From positions 1,553,001-1,617,000 of the forward strand of contig NZ_CP021030.1 of the NCBI RefSeq assembly GCF_002117485.1: 64,000 nt of DNA, read 5' to 3'. The number at the start of each line of letters is the position of its first letter. Positions within the stretch are counted from its first letter, which is position 1. Shown piece after piece: positions 35,388 through 44,148 of the stretch. A model generated the notes under the pieces. It was not told the origin of the DNA. It worked only from the letters and a program-made list of their open reading frames with translations, and searched no databases. A program made the translations under genes and the position numbers. Origin of the DNA: Rhizobium sp. NXC14. GTDB taxonomy: Bacteria; Pseudomonadota; Alphaproteobacteria; Rhizobiales; Rhizobiaceae.

Positions 35388-37526
35388 ATGAACATTGCGA
35401 CCCCCATTGACGCCAAATCCCCGAAGCTGGACAGCAAGATCGGCCACACGGCCTGTCCGCACGACTGTCCCTCCACCTGCGCGCTGGAGGTTGAGATATC
35501 GGAGGACGGCCGCATCGGACGCGTGCGCGGCGCCGGCGACCATTCCTACACCTCGGGCGTCATCTGCGCCAAGGTCGCCCGTTATGCCGAACGGCTCTAT
35601 CATCCCGACCGGCTGCTGCATCCCCTGCGCCGCACTGGCGCCAAGGGGGCAGGGCAGTGGCAGCAGATTTCCTGGGACGATGCGCTTGACGAAATCGCCG
35701 AAGCCTTCGTGAAGGCCGAGGCAAGGGACGGCAGCGAGGCCATCTGGCCCTATTTTTATGCCGGCACCATGGGGTGGGTGCAGCGCGATTCGATCGATCG
35801 GCTGCGCCACGCCAAGCGCTATTCCGGCTTCTTCTCGTCGATCTGCACCAATCCGGCCTGGACCGGCTTTACCATGGCAACCGGCACGCTCCGTGGGCCT
35901 GATCCGCGCGAGATGGGCCGCACCGATTGCGTCGTCATCTGGGGCACCAATGCGGTCTCGACCCAGGTCAACGTCATGACCCACGCCGTCAAATCACGCA
36001 AAGAGCGTGGCGCCAAGATTGTCGTCATCGACATTTATGACAATCCGACGCTGAAGCAGGCCGACATGGCGTTGATCGTCAAGCCTGGCACCGATGCTGC
36101 GCTCGCCTGCGCCACCATGCACATCGCCTTCCGGGATGGCTATGCCGATCGTGACTACATGGCGAGATATGCCGACGATCCCCAGGGTCTCGAAGCGCAT
36201 CTGAGGACGAAGACGCCGCAATGGGCCGCTGCGATCACTGGTCTGTCGGTCGAGGAGATCGAAGCCTTTGCCCGCCTCGTCGGCACGACGAAGAAGACCT
36301 TCTTCCGCTTGGGCTACGGTTTCACCCGCCAGCGCAACGGCGCGGTCGCCATGCATGCGGCCGCGTCGGTCGCCACCGTTCTCGGCTCCTGGCAATATGA
36401 GGGCGGCGGCGCCTTCCATTCGAACAGCGATATCTTCCGCATGAATAATGCGGAACTGACCGGCCGGTCGATGAAGGACGGCGATATCCGCATGCTCGAC
36501 CAGTCGCAGATCGGCCGGGTGCTGACCGGAGATCCGGTGGCGCTGCGCCATCGTGGTCCGGTGACGGCGATGCTGATCCAGAACACCAATCCCGCCAACA
36601 TCGCTCCCGAGCAGCGTCTCGTGAGGCGCGGCTTTGGCCGCGACGATCTCTTCGTCGCCGTCCACGAGCAGTTCATGACCGAAACGGCCGACATCGCCGA
36701 TATCGTCATTCCTGCGACCATGTTCGTTGAGCACGACGATATCTACCGCGCCGGCGGCCAGAACCACATCCTGCTGGGACCGAAGCTGGTCGAGCCGCCG
36801 CCGACCGTGCGCACCAATCTCTTCGTCATCGAGGAACTGGCAAAACGCCTCGGCGTCGCCGATCGTCCCGGCTTCGGCTTTACCGCCCGCGAGATGATCG
36901 ACCGCATCCTCCGATCGAGCGACCTGCCGGATTACGATCATTTCCTCGAACACAAATGGTTCGATCGCCAGCCGGCTTTCGAGGACGCCCACTTCCTGAA
37001 CGGCTTTGCTCATGCCGACGGCAAGTTCCATTTCCGCCCCGACTGGATCAACCAGCCCGCACCGAACAAGCCGCCGGCCGCCATCGGCGCGCTCGGGCCG
37101 CATGCCGAGCTTCCGGTCTTCCCCGATCAGGTCGATGTCATCGAAGTTGCCGATCCAGAGCATCCCTTCCGTCTCGCCACGTCGCCGGCGCGCAACTTCC
37201 TGAATTCGAGCTTTTCGGAGACCAAGACGTCTCGTCAGAAAGAGGGCCGTCCCGAGGTGATGATCAATCCTGTCGATGCCGAAGCCAACGGTGTCGCCCA
37301 CGGCGATCTCGTCCGCATCGGCAACAGCCGCGGCGATCTCCGCATCCACGCCCGTATCACCACGGAGGTGAAACCGGGCGTTCTGATTGCCGAGGGCCTC
37401 TGGCCGAACAAGGCGCATGTCGACGGCGAGGGCATCAACGTCCTGACGGGCGCCGATCCGGTCGCGCCTTATGGCGGAGCGGCGGTACATGACAACAAGG
37501 TCTGGCTTCGCAAGGACGCAGCATGA
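35388..37526 (+). CDS. Molybdopterin oxidoreductase with N-terminal [4Fe-4S] site
   Basis: A 712-residue member of the DMSO-reductase superfamily. The iron-sulfur motif is CPHDCPSTCALEV followed by GVICAKV (four cysteines). The molybdopterin domains follow, with VIWGTNAVSTQVN and YEGGGAFHSNSDIF, and a C-terminal cofactor-binding cap (NPVDAEANGVAHGDLVRI). No Tat signal is visible, so it is probably cytoplasmic. The substrate is not identifiable from sequence. The start is taken at the ATG of 35388 because the preceding frame lacks homology, although no ribosome site is evident. It overlaps the Nudix gene by four bases. Confidence 0.86.
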   Translation: MNIATPIDAKSPKLDSKIGHTACPHDCPSTCALEVEISEDGRIGRVRGAGDHSYTSGVICAKVARYAERLYHPDRLLHPLRRTGAKGAGQWQQISWDDALDEIAEAFVKAEARDGSEAIWPYFYAGTMGWVQRDSIDRLRHAKRYSGFFSSICTNPAWTGFTMATGTLRGPDPREMGRTDCVVIWGTNAVSTQVNVMTHAVKSRKERGAKIVVIDIYDNPTLKQADMALIVKPGTDAALACATMHIAFRDGYADRDYMARYADDPQGLEAHLRTKTPQWAAAITGLSVEEIEAFARLVGTTKKTFFRLGYGFTRQRNGAVAMHAAASVATVLGSWQYEGGGAFHSNSDIFRMNNAELTGRSMKDGDIRMLDQSQIGRVLTGDPVALRHRGPVTAMLIQNTNPANIAPEQRLVRRGFGRDDLFVAVHEQFMTETADIADIVIPATMFVEHDDIYRAGGQNHILLGPKLVEPPPTVRTNLFVIEELAKRLGVADRPGFGFTAREMIDRILRSSDLPDYDHFLEHKWFDRQPAFEDAHFLNGFAHADGKFHFRPDWINQPAPNKPPAAIGALGPHAELPVFPDQVDVIEVADPEHPFRLATSPARNFLNSSFSETKTSRQKEGRPEVMINPVDAEANGVAHGDLVRIGNSRGDLRIHARITTEVKPGVLIAEGLWPNKAHVDGEGINVLTGADPVAPYGGAAVHDNKVWLRKDAA

Positions 37527-38113
37527 TGCAGCCGAAATCACGGGTGAAGATCGTCGGCGAGGAAATACTGTCGAATGGGTGGACGCGGTTGAGCAGCTAT
37601 CTGCTCGACTATATCGACCGTAACGGCGCGACCCAGCGGTTGAAGCGGGAGGTCTACCACCGCACGCCGGCCGCCTGCATTCTGCTTTATGATCCGAAAC
37701 GCGATCTGGTCGTCCTTGTCCGCCAGTTCCGTCTTGCCGTGCATCTGAACGGCGATCCCGCCTGGGTTATCGAAGTGCCGGCCGGCCTTCTCGATAACGA
37801 TCACCCCGAGACGGCGATACGCCGCGAGGCGATGGAGGAGACCGGCTATCGCCTGCGCAAGGCGCGCTTCCTCTTTAAATGCTACATGTCGCCGGGCGCC
37901 ATTAGCGAAGTCGTCCACTTCTTCGCAGCCCTGATCGACACCGCCGATCGCGTCGCCGAAGGCGGCGGTCTGGACGAGGAGCATGAGGATATTGAGGTTC
38001 TCGAAATCCCGCTCGACGACGCTGCAGGGATGATCGAGACCGGCGAGATTTTCGACGCCAAGACGATCATGCTTTTGCAATGGGCCGCGTTGAACCGGGA
38101 TAGGATCAGATAG
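37523..38113 (+). CDS. Nudix hydrolase (NudK / ADP-ribose pyrophosphatase-like)
   Basis: A 196-residue Nudix enzyme with a complete Nudix box, GLLDNDHPETAIRREAMEET followed by GY. The upstream strands LLYDPKRDLVVLVRQFRLAV resemble the sugar-nucleotide pyrophosphatases of the NudK (GDP-mannose) and ADP-ribose group. The start overlaps the oxidoreductase stop (ATGATG), so translation is coupled. The link between a nucleotide-sugar hydrolase and a molybdoenzyme is not obvious; cleavage of a dinucleotide form of the cofactor is a speculation only. Confidence 0.87.
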   Translation: MMQPKSRVKIVGEEILSNGWTRLSSYLLDYIDRNGATQRLKREVYHRTPAACILLYDPKRDLVVLVRQFRLAVHLNGDPAWVIEVPAGLLDNDHPETAIRREAMEETGYRLRKARFLFKCYMSPGAISEVVHFFAALIDTADRVAEGGGLDEEHEDIEVLEIPLDDAAGMIETGEIFDAKTIMLLQWAALNRDRIR

Positions 38114-38126
38114 CGAGTTGGGATGT

Positions 38127-38177
38127 CTTGGGGGGATCGTTCGATCACCCAAGTCGGCTCCGGCATTAAATTGCCGG
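38127..38177. repeat. Two adjacent inverted repeats between the Nudix gene and phnM
   Basis: CTTGGG...GATCG, a TT loop and CGATC...CCCAAG (38127-38153) form an interrupted hairpin 14 bp after the Nudix stop, with no T-run. Next, CCGGCA-TTAAAT-TGCCGG (38160-38177) is a perfect 6-bp palindrome, suitable for a dimeric regulator. Both lie in the 145-bp leader of phnM. Confidence 0.5.
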
Positions 38178-38258
38178 CGCGTAAATTCATACGTTTGTCA
38201 CGAAGCGGTTCTATCCGCTGCGGTTTGTCGATCATCGGATGCGGTCAGGAGAAAGCCC

Positions 38259-39428
38259 ATGTGGCTCAGCAATTTCACCCTCGTTCTCCCGGGCGAGGTG
38301 GTGAGCAAAGGTTCCGTGCGTGTTGAGGACGGCGCCATCGCCGAGATCCGGCCGGAGCCGGTTGCCGGAGCTGCGATCGATGGCGGCGGCCGGCTGCTGA
38401 TGCCGGGCTTCGTCGACCTGCATGGCGACATGATCGAGCGCGAGATCGCCCCACGGCCGAACGCGACGATGCCGATCGATTTCGGCATCCACGAACTCGA
38501 CAAGAAGCTTGCCGCCGCCGGTGTGACCACAGCCTTTGCCGCGGTCTCTTTCGCCACGGAAAGCGTCTATGGCCACGTCCGCTCGCTTGAGACGACGTCG
38601 GCGGTGATCGAGGGCATCAACCGGCTGCGTGATGACCTCCTGATCGACCACCGCGTTCATGCCCGCTATGAAATCACCAATGTCGGCGCCGCTCCCGCAC
38701 TCGAGCGGCTGCTGAATGCCGATCAGATCGACATGGTGTCGCTGACCGACCACACGCCGGGCCAGGGCCAGTACAACAACCTGCAGAGCTACATCCTCAG
38801 CATTTCCGAGCGCCGCGCCATCTCCGAGGAAATGGCCGCCGAAATCGTCGCCAAGCGCATCGCCATGCGCAACAATCCCGAGATCGAGGCGAAGCTGAAG
38901 GAAATCGTCGCGCTGTCGCTGAAGCACAAGCTGTCGCTGGCCTCGCATGACGATGACAGTGTCGAGAAGGTCGCCGAGATGCATCACCTCGGCGTCACCA
39001 TCAGCGAGTTTCCGGTCACCGCTCCTGCGGCCGAGGAAGCACGCCGCCGCGGCCTCTGGACGCTGATGGGCGCGCCGAACGCCCTGCGCGGCCAGTCGAT
39101 GTCAGGCAATCTCAGCGCCCTCGACGCTGCAAGGACCGGGCTGCTAAGCATCATCGCCGCAGACTATCATCCGGCCGCCTTCGTCCCCGGCATATTCAAG
39201 CTTGCCGATACGGTGGAAGGGGGCCTGCCAGCAGCCGTCGCCATGGCGACCGGCAACGCCGCCCGCTCCGCTGGCCTGATGGATCGCGGCGAGATCGCCA
39301 TCGGTCAGCGCGCCGATTTGGTGGCGGTCGAACCCGGCGACATCAACCGCATCCGCGCCACCTTCCGCGCCGGCCGCTTCGTCTACAGCGACGGCACGCT
39401 GCATCCGCTGCGGGCGCTGGCGGCTTAA
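38259..39428 (+). CDS. phnM: Alpha-D-ribose 1-methylphosphonate 5-triphosphate diphosphatase
   Basis: An amidohydrolase-fold protein of 389 residues. PhnM removes pyrophosphate from ribose-1-methylphosphonate 5-triphosphate in the C-P lyase pathway. The metal site is visible as MPGFVDLHGDMIERE, SLTDHTPGQGQY, SLASHDDDSVEKV and SIIAADYHPAAF. The ATG at 38259 has AGGAGAAA upstream, and earlier frame opening is spurious. No other phn gene is near, so it is an orphan or duplicate copy. An IS element lies 64 bp downstream. Confidence 0.9.
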   Translation: MWLSNFTLVLPGEVVSKGSVRVEDGAIAEIRPEPVAGAAIDGGGRLLMPGFVDLHGDMIEREIAPRPNATMPIDFGIHELDKKLAAAGVTTAFAAVSFATESVYGHVRSLETTSAVIEGINRLRDDLLIDHRVHARYEITNVGAAPALERLLNADQIDMVSLTDHTPGQGQYNNLQSYILSISERRAISEEMAAEIVAKRIAMRNNPEIEAKLKEIVALSLKHKLSLASHDDDSVEKVAEMHHLGVTISEFPVTAPAAEEARRRGLWTLMGAPNALRGQSMSGNLSALDAARTGLLSIIAADYHPAAFVPGIFKLADTVEGGLPAAVAMATGNAARSAGLMDRGEIAIGQRADLVAVEPGDINRIRATFRAGRFVYSDGTLHPLRALAA

Positions 39429-39492
39429 TGCATTTTCCCAAAACTGCGGTTCGTGCCGATTGAACGACCGGGTTGATGATCGACATTTTGGA

Positions 39493-40790
39493 CCGGGATG
39501 ATACCTGACAGTTTTCATTCTGTCGTATGTGCTGCTTTAGGCCTCATCGGCCCGGGCGGTCGCGGCGGAGCGAAGCGACGAAAGCGTCCGTCCGGGCCGA
39601 TGAGGCCTATGTCGCGGTTGCAGAAGCGCACGACGTGGTCACCGTTTTCGAGCTCGCTCAGGCCGACGAGTTCGCCGGCAAGGGCTTCGCTGACAAAGAG
39701 TCGGCCTCCCTTCCATTTGATCTCACCGTTGTCTCGCACGCGACGCACTTGATGATCGGCATCATACCAGGGATCGTCGAGACGCTCGGGCATCACACGC
39801 GGCTGGCAGGGTCGATAGAGATCGGCCGGTGGTCGTTGACCCAGCGCTTCATGCGGGCGCTCCTCATTGTAGTGCCGGCGAAAGGCATCGAAACGGGCCT
39901 GCTGTTGGCCGGCATTATCGGCCGGTGGCTTGGATGTCTGGGCCTTGAGAGTACGATGCATGCGCTCGTGCCTGCCGTTCTCCTGGGGCGATGCCGGCGA
40001 GATGAAGTGCGCCTCGATGCCGAGCTTGATCCACCAAGTCGATAATCGGGTCAGGCCGCCGGCCCCATGGCTGCCGAAAGGCGAACCATTGTCGCAGCGG
40101 ATCGCAAACGGTAGCCCATGGGTGCGAAAGGCTCGTTCGAAGACAGGCCGCACGCCGTCGATGGTCTGTGGAGCAATTTGGACATCGATCAGAAAACGGC
40201 TATAGCTGTCGCTGATCGTCAGTGGATCGATGCGTTGTTGGTCGCGGGTGCGGAACCAGCCCTTAAAGTCCACGCTCCATTCGTCATTGGCTTGTGTTGC
40301 CTCGGTGAACGGCCGGCTTTGGTCCAGTGCCCTGCGTCGCCGCTTGGCAGTGTCCACAAGGCCTGCCCGTTTGAGGATGTCGCCGATCGTCGAGGCCGCC
40401 GGCCAAGCGGTCTGCGCAGACTGGCGCTGCAACAGCGCCAGCAGCTTGCGCGGCCCCATATGCGGAAACCGCCGGCGTAGCGCAATCACCTCATCGGCAA
40501 GGGCTGACGGCGTGCGATGCGGGCACGAAACCGTGCCATGCGACCGATCGACAAACCAATCCGGCGCTCCGCTCATCTGCCGTTTGCGCCAGGCGTAAAA
40601 TGTATCCCGGCTCACACCGTAGCGTCGGCAAAGATCTCTCACACTCCAGTGCCCCAAAGCATAGGCCGACAGCATCCGAACACGTTCTTCCATGCGACAA
40701 GTCTCCACAAATGGCGTCGGAAGCCCTCCCTCCGACACACTATGACTTGTCGACCATCAACCCGGTTCATTCTGTCAGGTATCAGCCCGG
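39493..40790. mobile_element. IS481-like insertion sequence
   Basis: A single transposase gene is flanked by inverted ends. The left end at 39493-39511 (CCGGGATGATACCTGACAG) and the right end at 40772-40790 match at 18 of 19 positions in opposite orientation. Related 19-20 bp units, of the form ACCGGGTTGATG-x-TCGACA, lie just outside the left end (from about 39468) and just inside the right end. The exact borders are therefore uncertain and the element may start near 39467. No target-site duplication could be confirmed. It sits between phnM and purN and interrupts no visible gene. Confidence 0.8.
39515..40693 (-). CDS. IS481-family transposase (DDE integrase core)
   Basis: A 392-residue transposase, apparently intact. 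The N-terminal HTH (LGHWSVRDLCRRYGVSRDTF) is followed by a linker and an rve-type catalytic core: first Asp in EWSVDFKGWF, second in IRCDNGSPFG, and the Glu in PQENGRHERMHRTLK about 35 residues later. The tail LVGLSELENGDHVVRFCNRD resembles the C-terminal domain of IS481 proteins. The ATG at 40693 is preferred, with a GTG at 40738 as alternative. One full-length frame means no programmed frameshift is needed. Confidence 0.88.
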   Translation of the reverse strand: MEERVRMLSAYALGHWSVRDLCRRYGVSRDTFYAWRKRQMSGAPDWFVDRSHGTVSCPHRTPSALADEVIALRRRFPHMGPRKLLALLQRQSAQTAWPAASTIGDILKRAGLVDTAKRRRRALDQSRPFTEATQANDEWSVDFKGWFRTRDQQRIDPLTISDSYSRFLIDVQIAPQTIDGVRPVFERAFRTHGLPFAIRCDNGSPFGSHGAGGLTRLSTWWIKLGIEAHFISPASPQENGRHERMHRTLKAQTSKPPADNAGQQQARFDAFRRHYNEERPHEALGQRPPADLYRPCQPRVMPERLDDPWYDADHQVRRVRDNGEIKWKGGRLFVSEALAGELVGLSELENGDHVVRFCNRDIGLIGPDGRFRRFAPPRPPGPMRPKAAHTTE

Positions 40791-40806
40791 GCTGTACCCG
40801 ATGGTT

Positions 40807-40942
40807 GCCCCTCACCCTAACCCTCTCCCCGTAAACGGGGCGAGGGGACGTGCCCTGCGAGAGCGAGTGGGACCGGAGAGGGTGCGGCATATCCCCTTCG
40901 CCCCGCGAGCGGAGAGAAGGTGGCGGCAGCCGGATGAGGGGC
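40807..40942. repeat. Long palindromic intergenic mosaic repeat
   Basis: Outer arms CCCCTCA (40808-40814) and TGAGGGG (40935-40941) enclose inner hairpins such as CCCCGT-AA-ACGGGG (40827-40840). The sequence resembles the 100-150 bp mosaic repeats scattered in Rhizobiales genomes. It fills most of the gap between the IS and purN, and 40943-41034 shows nothing else recognisable. Confidence 0.6.
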
Positions 40943-41034
40943 AGCTTTCGAAATGGCAGGACTAAGACAAGTCCGAGCATAGCGACGTGCCGGGCTTTGT
41001 TAGCAGTCTGAGCCGCGTGGCATGAAAATGCCTT

Positions 41035-41706
41035 TTATGCGCGGTCGCCGATCAGAGAAATCAGTTGCCCCTTCGGCACGGCAAGCGAAACCTCAGCGCC
41101 CACCGCCTTGCCGCCGTCCATCGCCACACGGCCTTCGGCAAAGAGCCGCAGCGCCTGCGGATAGATCTGGTGTTCGACGGTGAGCACCCGCGCGGCCAGG
41201 CTTTCGGCCGTATCGCCGGAAAGGATCGGCACCGCCGCCTGGCCGATCGTCGGCCCTTCGTCCATGCCTTCGGTGACGAAATGCACGGTGCAGCCGGCGA
41301 TGCGCATGCCGGCGTCGATGGCGCGCTGATGGGTATGCAGCCCAGGAAACAGCGGCAGCAGGGAAGGGTGGATGTTGAGCATCCGGCCTTCATGCCGCTG
41401 GATGAAGGTCGCCGACAGCAGCCGCATGTATCCGGCGAGACACAGGATGTCGGGCGAAAGCGTGTCGAGCGCAGAAAAGATCGCCGCCTCGTGCGCCTCC
41501 TTGCTGGCATATTCCTTGCGAGGAAAGACGAAGGTGGCAATGCCCTCGGCCGCTGCCTTCGCGAGCCCGCCGGCGTCCGGCTTATCGGAAATGACGCCGA
41601 CGATTTCGGCCGGATAGTCGGCCGCTTTCGCCGCCGCGACCAGCGCCATCATGTTGGAGCCGCCGCCGGAGATCAGGACGACGACGCGTTTGCGCGGCGC
41701 GCTCAT
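41035..41706 (-). CDS. purN: Phosphoribosylglycinamide formyltransferase
   Basis: PurN transfers a formyl group from 10-formyltetrahydrofolate to GAR in purine synthesis. The 223-residue protein shows [16 protein letters not shown], the folate-binding [15 protein letters not shown] with [12 protein letters not shown] (catalytic Asn and His), and [15 protein letters not shown]. Its start overlaps the purM stop by four bases, so the two are translationally coupled, as is usual for purMN. Confidence 0.96.
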   Translation of the reverse strand: MSAPRKRVVVLISGGGSNMMALVAAAKAADYPAEIVGVISDKPDAGGLAKAAAEGIATFVFPRKEYASKEAHEAAIFSALDTLSPDILCLAGYMRLLSATFIQRHEGRMLNIHPSLLPLFPGLHTHQRAIDAGMRIAGCTVHFVTEGMDEGPTIGQAAVPILSGDTAESLAARVLTVEHQIYPQALRLFAEGRVAMDGGKAVGAEVSLAVPKGQLISLIGDRA

Positions 41707-42776
41707 ATGGCAAGCGTACCCTTGTAGACCGTGCCGGCAGCGCCTTCGGCGCGGCCAATCATGCGGCCGAGCGTGACGACCTTTTCGCCTTCGGCTTCAA
41801 GCGCCTGCGATACCGCGGCGGCGTTCTCTTCGGCGACGACGACGATCATGCCGATGCCGCAGTTGAAGGTGCGCAGCATTTCTTTCGCCTCGACGCCGCC
41901 AGATTTGGCGAGCCACGAGAAGACCGGCGGGACCTTGACGGCGCCAAGATCGATCTCCGCGGCCAGATATTTCGGCAGCACGCGCGGAATGTTTTCCGGG
42001 AAGCCGCCGCCGGTGATGTGGGCGAGTGCCTTCAGCGCGCCCGTCTCGCGGATCGCCTTCAGGAGCGGCTTCACATACATGCGGGTCGGTTCGAGCAGCG
42101 CTTCGCCAAGCTTCCTGCCTTCGGCGAACGGCGCCGGCGCATCCCAGCCGAGGCCGGACAGTTCGACGATCTTGCGCACCAGCGAGAAGCCGTTGGAATG
42201 GACGCCAGAGGAGGCAAGGCCGAGGATCACGTCGCCCTCGGCGATATCGCCTGAGGGCAGCAGCTTGCCGCGTTCGGCAGCACCGACGGCAAAGCCGGCG
42301 AGATCGTAATCGCCGGAGGAATACATGCCGGGCATCTCGGCCGTCTCGCCGCCGATCAGCGCGCAGCCCGCCTCGCGGCAGCCCGCCGCAATGCCGCCGA
42401 CGATTGCAGCACCCTGGTCGGGGTCGAGCTTGCCGGTCGCGAAGTAATCAAGGAAGAACAGCGGCTCGGCGCCCTGGACCACGAGATCGTTGACGCACAT
42501 GGCGACGAGGTCGATGCCGACGGTGTCGTGGTAATCGGCGTCGATCGCGATCTTCAGCTTGGTGCCGACGCCGTCATTGGCAGCGACGAGAACCGGGTCG
42601 GTGAAGCCCGCCGCCTTGAGATCGAAGAGCCCGCCGAAGCCGCCGATCTCGCCGTCGGCGCCCGGGCGGCGCGTCGAGCGCACCGCCGGCTTGATCTTTT
42701 CGACGAGGAGGTTGCCGGCATCGATGTCGACGCCCGCATCGCTATAGGTCAGGCCGTTTTTTCCAGACTGGCTCAT
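41703..42776 (-). CDS. purM: Phosphoribosylformylglycinamidine cyclo-ligase (AIR synthetase)
   Basis: PurM closes the imidazole ring of the purine precursor using ATP. The 357-residue protein has the family start [20 protein letters not shown], the segment [14 protein letters not shown], and [20 protein letters not shown]. It leads the purM-purN pair and is divergent from the PerM-like gene. No PurR-box-like sequence was evident in the intergenic region, only the inverted repeat at 42836-42860. Confidence 0.96.
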   Translation of the reverse strand: MSQSGKNGLTYSDAGVDIDAGNLLVEKIKPAVRSTRRPGADGEIGGFGGLFDLKAAGFTDPVLVAANDGVGTKLKIAIDADYHDTVGIDLVAMCVNDLVVQGAEPLFFLDYFATGKLDPDQGAAIVGGIAAGCREAGCALIGGETAEMPGMYSSGDYDLAGFAVGAAERGKLLPSGDIAEGDVILGLASSGVHSNGFSLVRKIVELSGLGWDAPAPFAEGRKLGEALLEPTRMYVKPLLKAIRETGALKALAHITGGGFPENIPRVLPKYLAAEIDLGAVKVPPVFSWLAKSGGVEAKEMLRTFNCGIGMIVVVAEENAAAVSQALEAEGEKVVTLGRMIGRAEGAAGTVYKGTLAI

Positions 42777-42835
42777 GCTGGTCTCCGATGGCTATTTCCG
42801 GGCGGCGGACGCGCCGCGTCATCTGCCGGTCGCAA

Positions 42836-42860
42836 TTGCATGACAGGGGCCTTTATGCAA
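42836..42860. promoter_or_regulatory. Inverted repeat TTGCAT-13 bp-ATGCAA in the purM/PerM intergenic region
   Basis: TTGCAT (42836-42841) and ATGCAA (42855-42860) are exact complements, 60 bp upstream of purM and 164 bp upstream of the PerM-like gene. It could be a regulator site. No well-spaced -10 element was found for either strand. Confidence 0.3.
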
Positions 42861-43023
42861 GCGTCGCATGGCAAAAGCCCCCAATTTCCCACGTCTCCCC
42901 CGAGGCTTTCCGGGATTTGATGTGACAGGGTTGACCATCTTTGCGCCTGCATCCTATGTGCTTGATGGCCGCGCCGGATCGGGCGCGGCGTTTGGGCGGC
43001 GGCGAGCGATCAGCGGGGAAGCG

Positions 43024-44148
43024 ATGCCACAGCATGTCAGCGGCAATAGTCTGAAGCGCCAGATATTCTTCTGGCTGGCCGTGCTCGTCTTCTTCATCGC
43101 CTTCCTCTATGTCTTCAGCTCGATCCTGCTGCCCTTCGTCGCCGGCATGGCGATTGCCTATTTCCTGGACCCGGTGGCGGACAGGCTGCAGCGGCTCGGC
43201 CTGAGCCGTATGATGGCGACCATCGTCATCCTCATTGCCTTTGTTGTCGTCTTCGCTTTGGCGCTGATGATCCTCATTCCCGTGCTCATTAGCCAGTTCA
43301 ATGATTTCGCCGAGCGGTTGCCGGGTTATATCAGCCAATTGCAGCAGTTCGTCACCCAGACGCAGAATTCGCTGCTGCCGGACTGGGTCAAGAGCCAGGC
43401 CGGCACGATCAAGGACAATCTCTCCGGCATCCTCTCCGAAGGCATGGGCTTCCTTACAGGGCTTTTCGCGCAGCTCTGGAATTCCGGCAAAGCGATCGTC
43501 GACGTCATATCGCTGCTCGTCGTCACCCCCGTCGTCGCCTTCTATATCCTGCTCGATTGGGACCGCATGGTTGCCAAGGTCGACCAGTGGATCCCGCGCG
43601 ATTATGTCGGCGATGTCCGCCAGATTGCCAAGGAAGTCGATCAGGCGATCGCCGGCTTCATTCGCGGCCAGGGTTCGCTCTGCCTCATTCTTGGCGTCTA
43701 TTATGCCGCCGGCCTCTCCCTGGTCGGGCTGAATTTCGGCCTGCTGATCGGCCTCTTCGCCGGCATGATCAGCTTCATTCCCTATGTCGGCTCGCTAGTC
43801 GGCCTCATTCTCGCTGTGGGCGTGGCACTCGTGCAGTTCTGGCCGGATTATCCTTGGATCGGGCTGGTGCTCGCCGTCTTCTTCAGCGGCCAGTTCCTCG
43901 AAGGCAACATCCTGCAGCCGAAGCTCGTCGGCTCCAGCGTCGGCCTGCATCCGGTCTGGTTGATGTTTGCGCTGTTTGCCTTCGGCGCGCTCTTCGGATT
44001 CGTCGGGCTTCTGGTCGCCGTGCCGGCCGCCGCGGCCGTCGGTGTCCTTGTCCGCTTCGCGCTTTCGCGCTACCTTCAGAGCGATCTTTATTTTGGCGGG
44101 TCATCAGGCGGCCGCGCCCGGAAGACGAAATCAGTACCTAATGAATGA
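43024..44148 (+). CDS. AI-2E/PerM-family membrane protein
   Basis: A 374-residue polytopic protein of the AI-2E transporter (PerM, UPF0118) superfamily. N-terminal helices (FFWLAVLVFFIAFLYVFSSI), a central soluble part, then further helices including PYVGSLVGLILAVGVALVQF and the family element FLEGNILQPKLVGSSVGLHP. The start at 43024 has GGGGAAG four bases upstream, whereas the open frame before it shows no homology. It overlaps hdaA by eight bases, the usual order in alphaproteobacteria. Substrate and direction of transport are unknown. Confidence 0.87.
   Translation: MPQHVSGNSLKRQIFFWLAVLVFFIAFLYVFSSILLPFVAGMAIAYFLDPVADRLQRLGLSRMMATIVILIAFVVVFALALMILIPVLISQFNDFAERLPGYISQLQQFVTQTQNSLLPDWVKSQAGTIKDNLSGILSEGMGFLTGLFAQLWNSGKAIVDVISLLVVTPVVAFYILLDWDRMVAKVDQWIPRDYVGDVRQIAKEVDQAIAGFIRGQGSLCLILGVYYAAGLSLVGLNFGLLIGLFAGMISFIPYVGSLVGLILAVGVALVQFWPDYPWIGLVLAVFFSGQFLEGNILQPKLVGSSVGLHPVWLMFALFAFGALFGFVGLLVAVPAAAAVGVLVRFALSRYLQSDLYFGGSSGGRARKTKSVPNE

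Noticed and set aside
35994..37541. A 515-codon antisense frame opposite the molybdopterin oxidoreductase
   Set aside because: No family motif; the opposite strand carries a complete, well-conserved enzyme.
38190..38215. PHO box upstream of phnM (TTGTCAC-GAAG-CGGTTCT)
   Set aside because: The second unit matches only 4 of 7 positions and there is no -10 at 8-11 bp.
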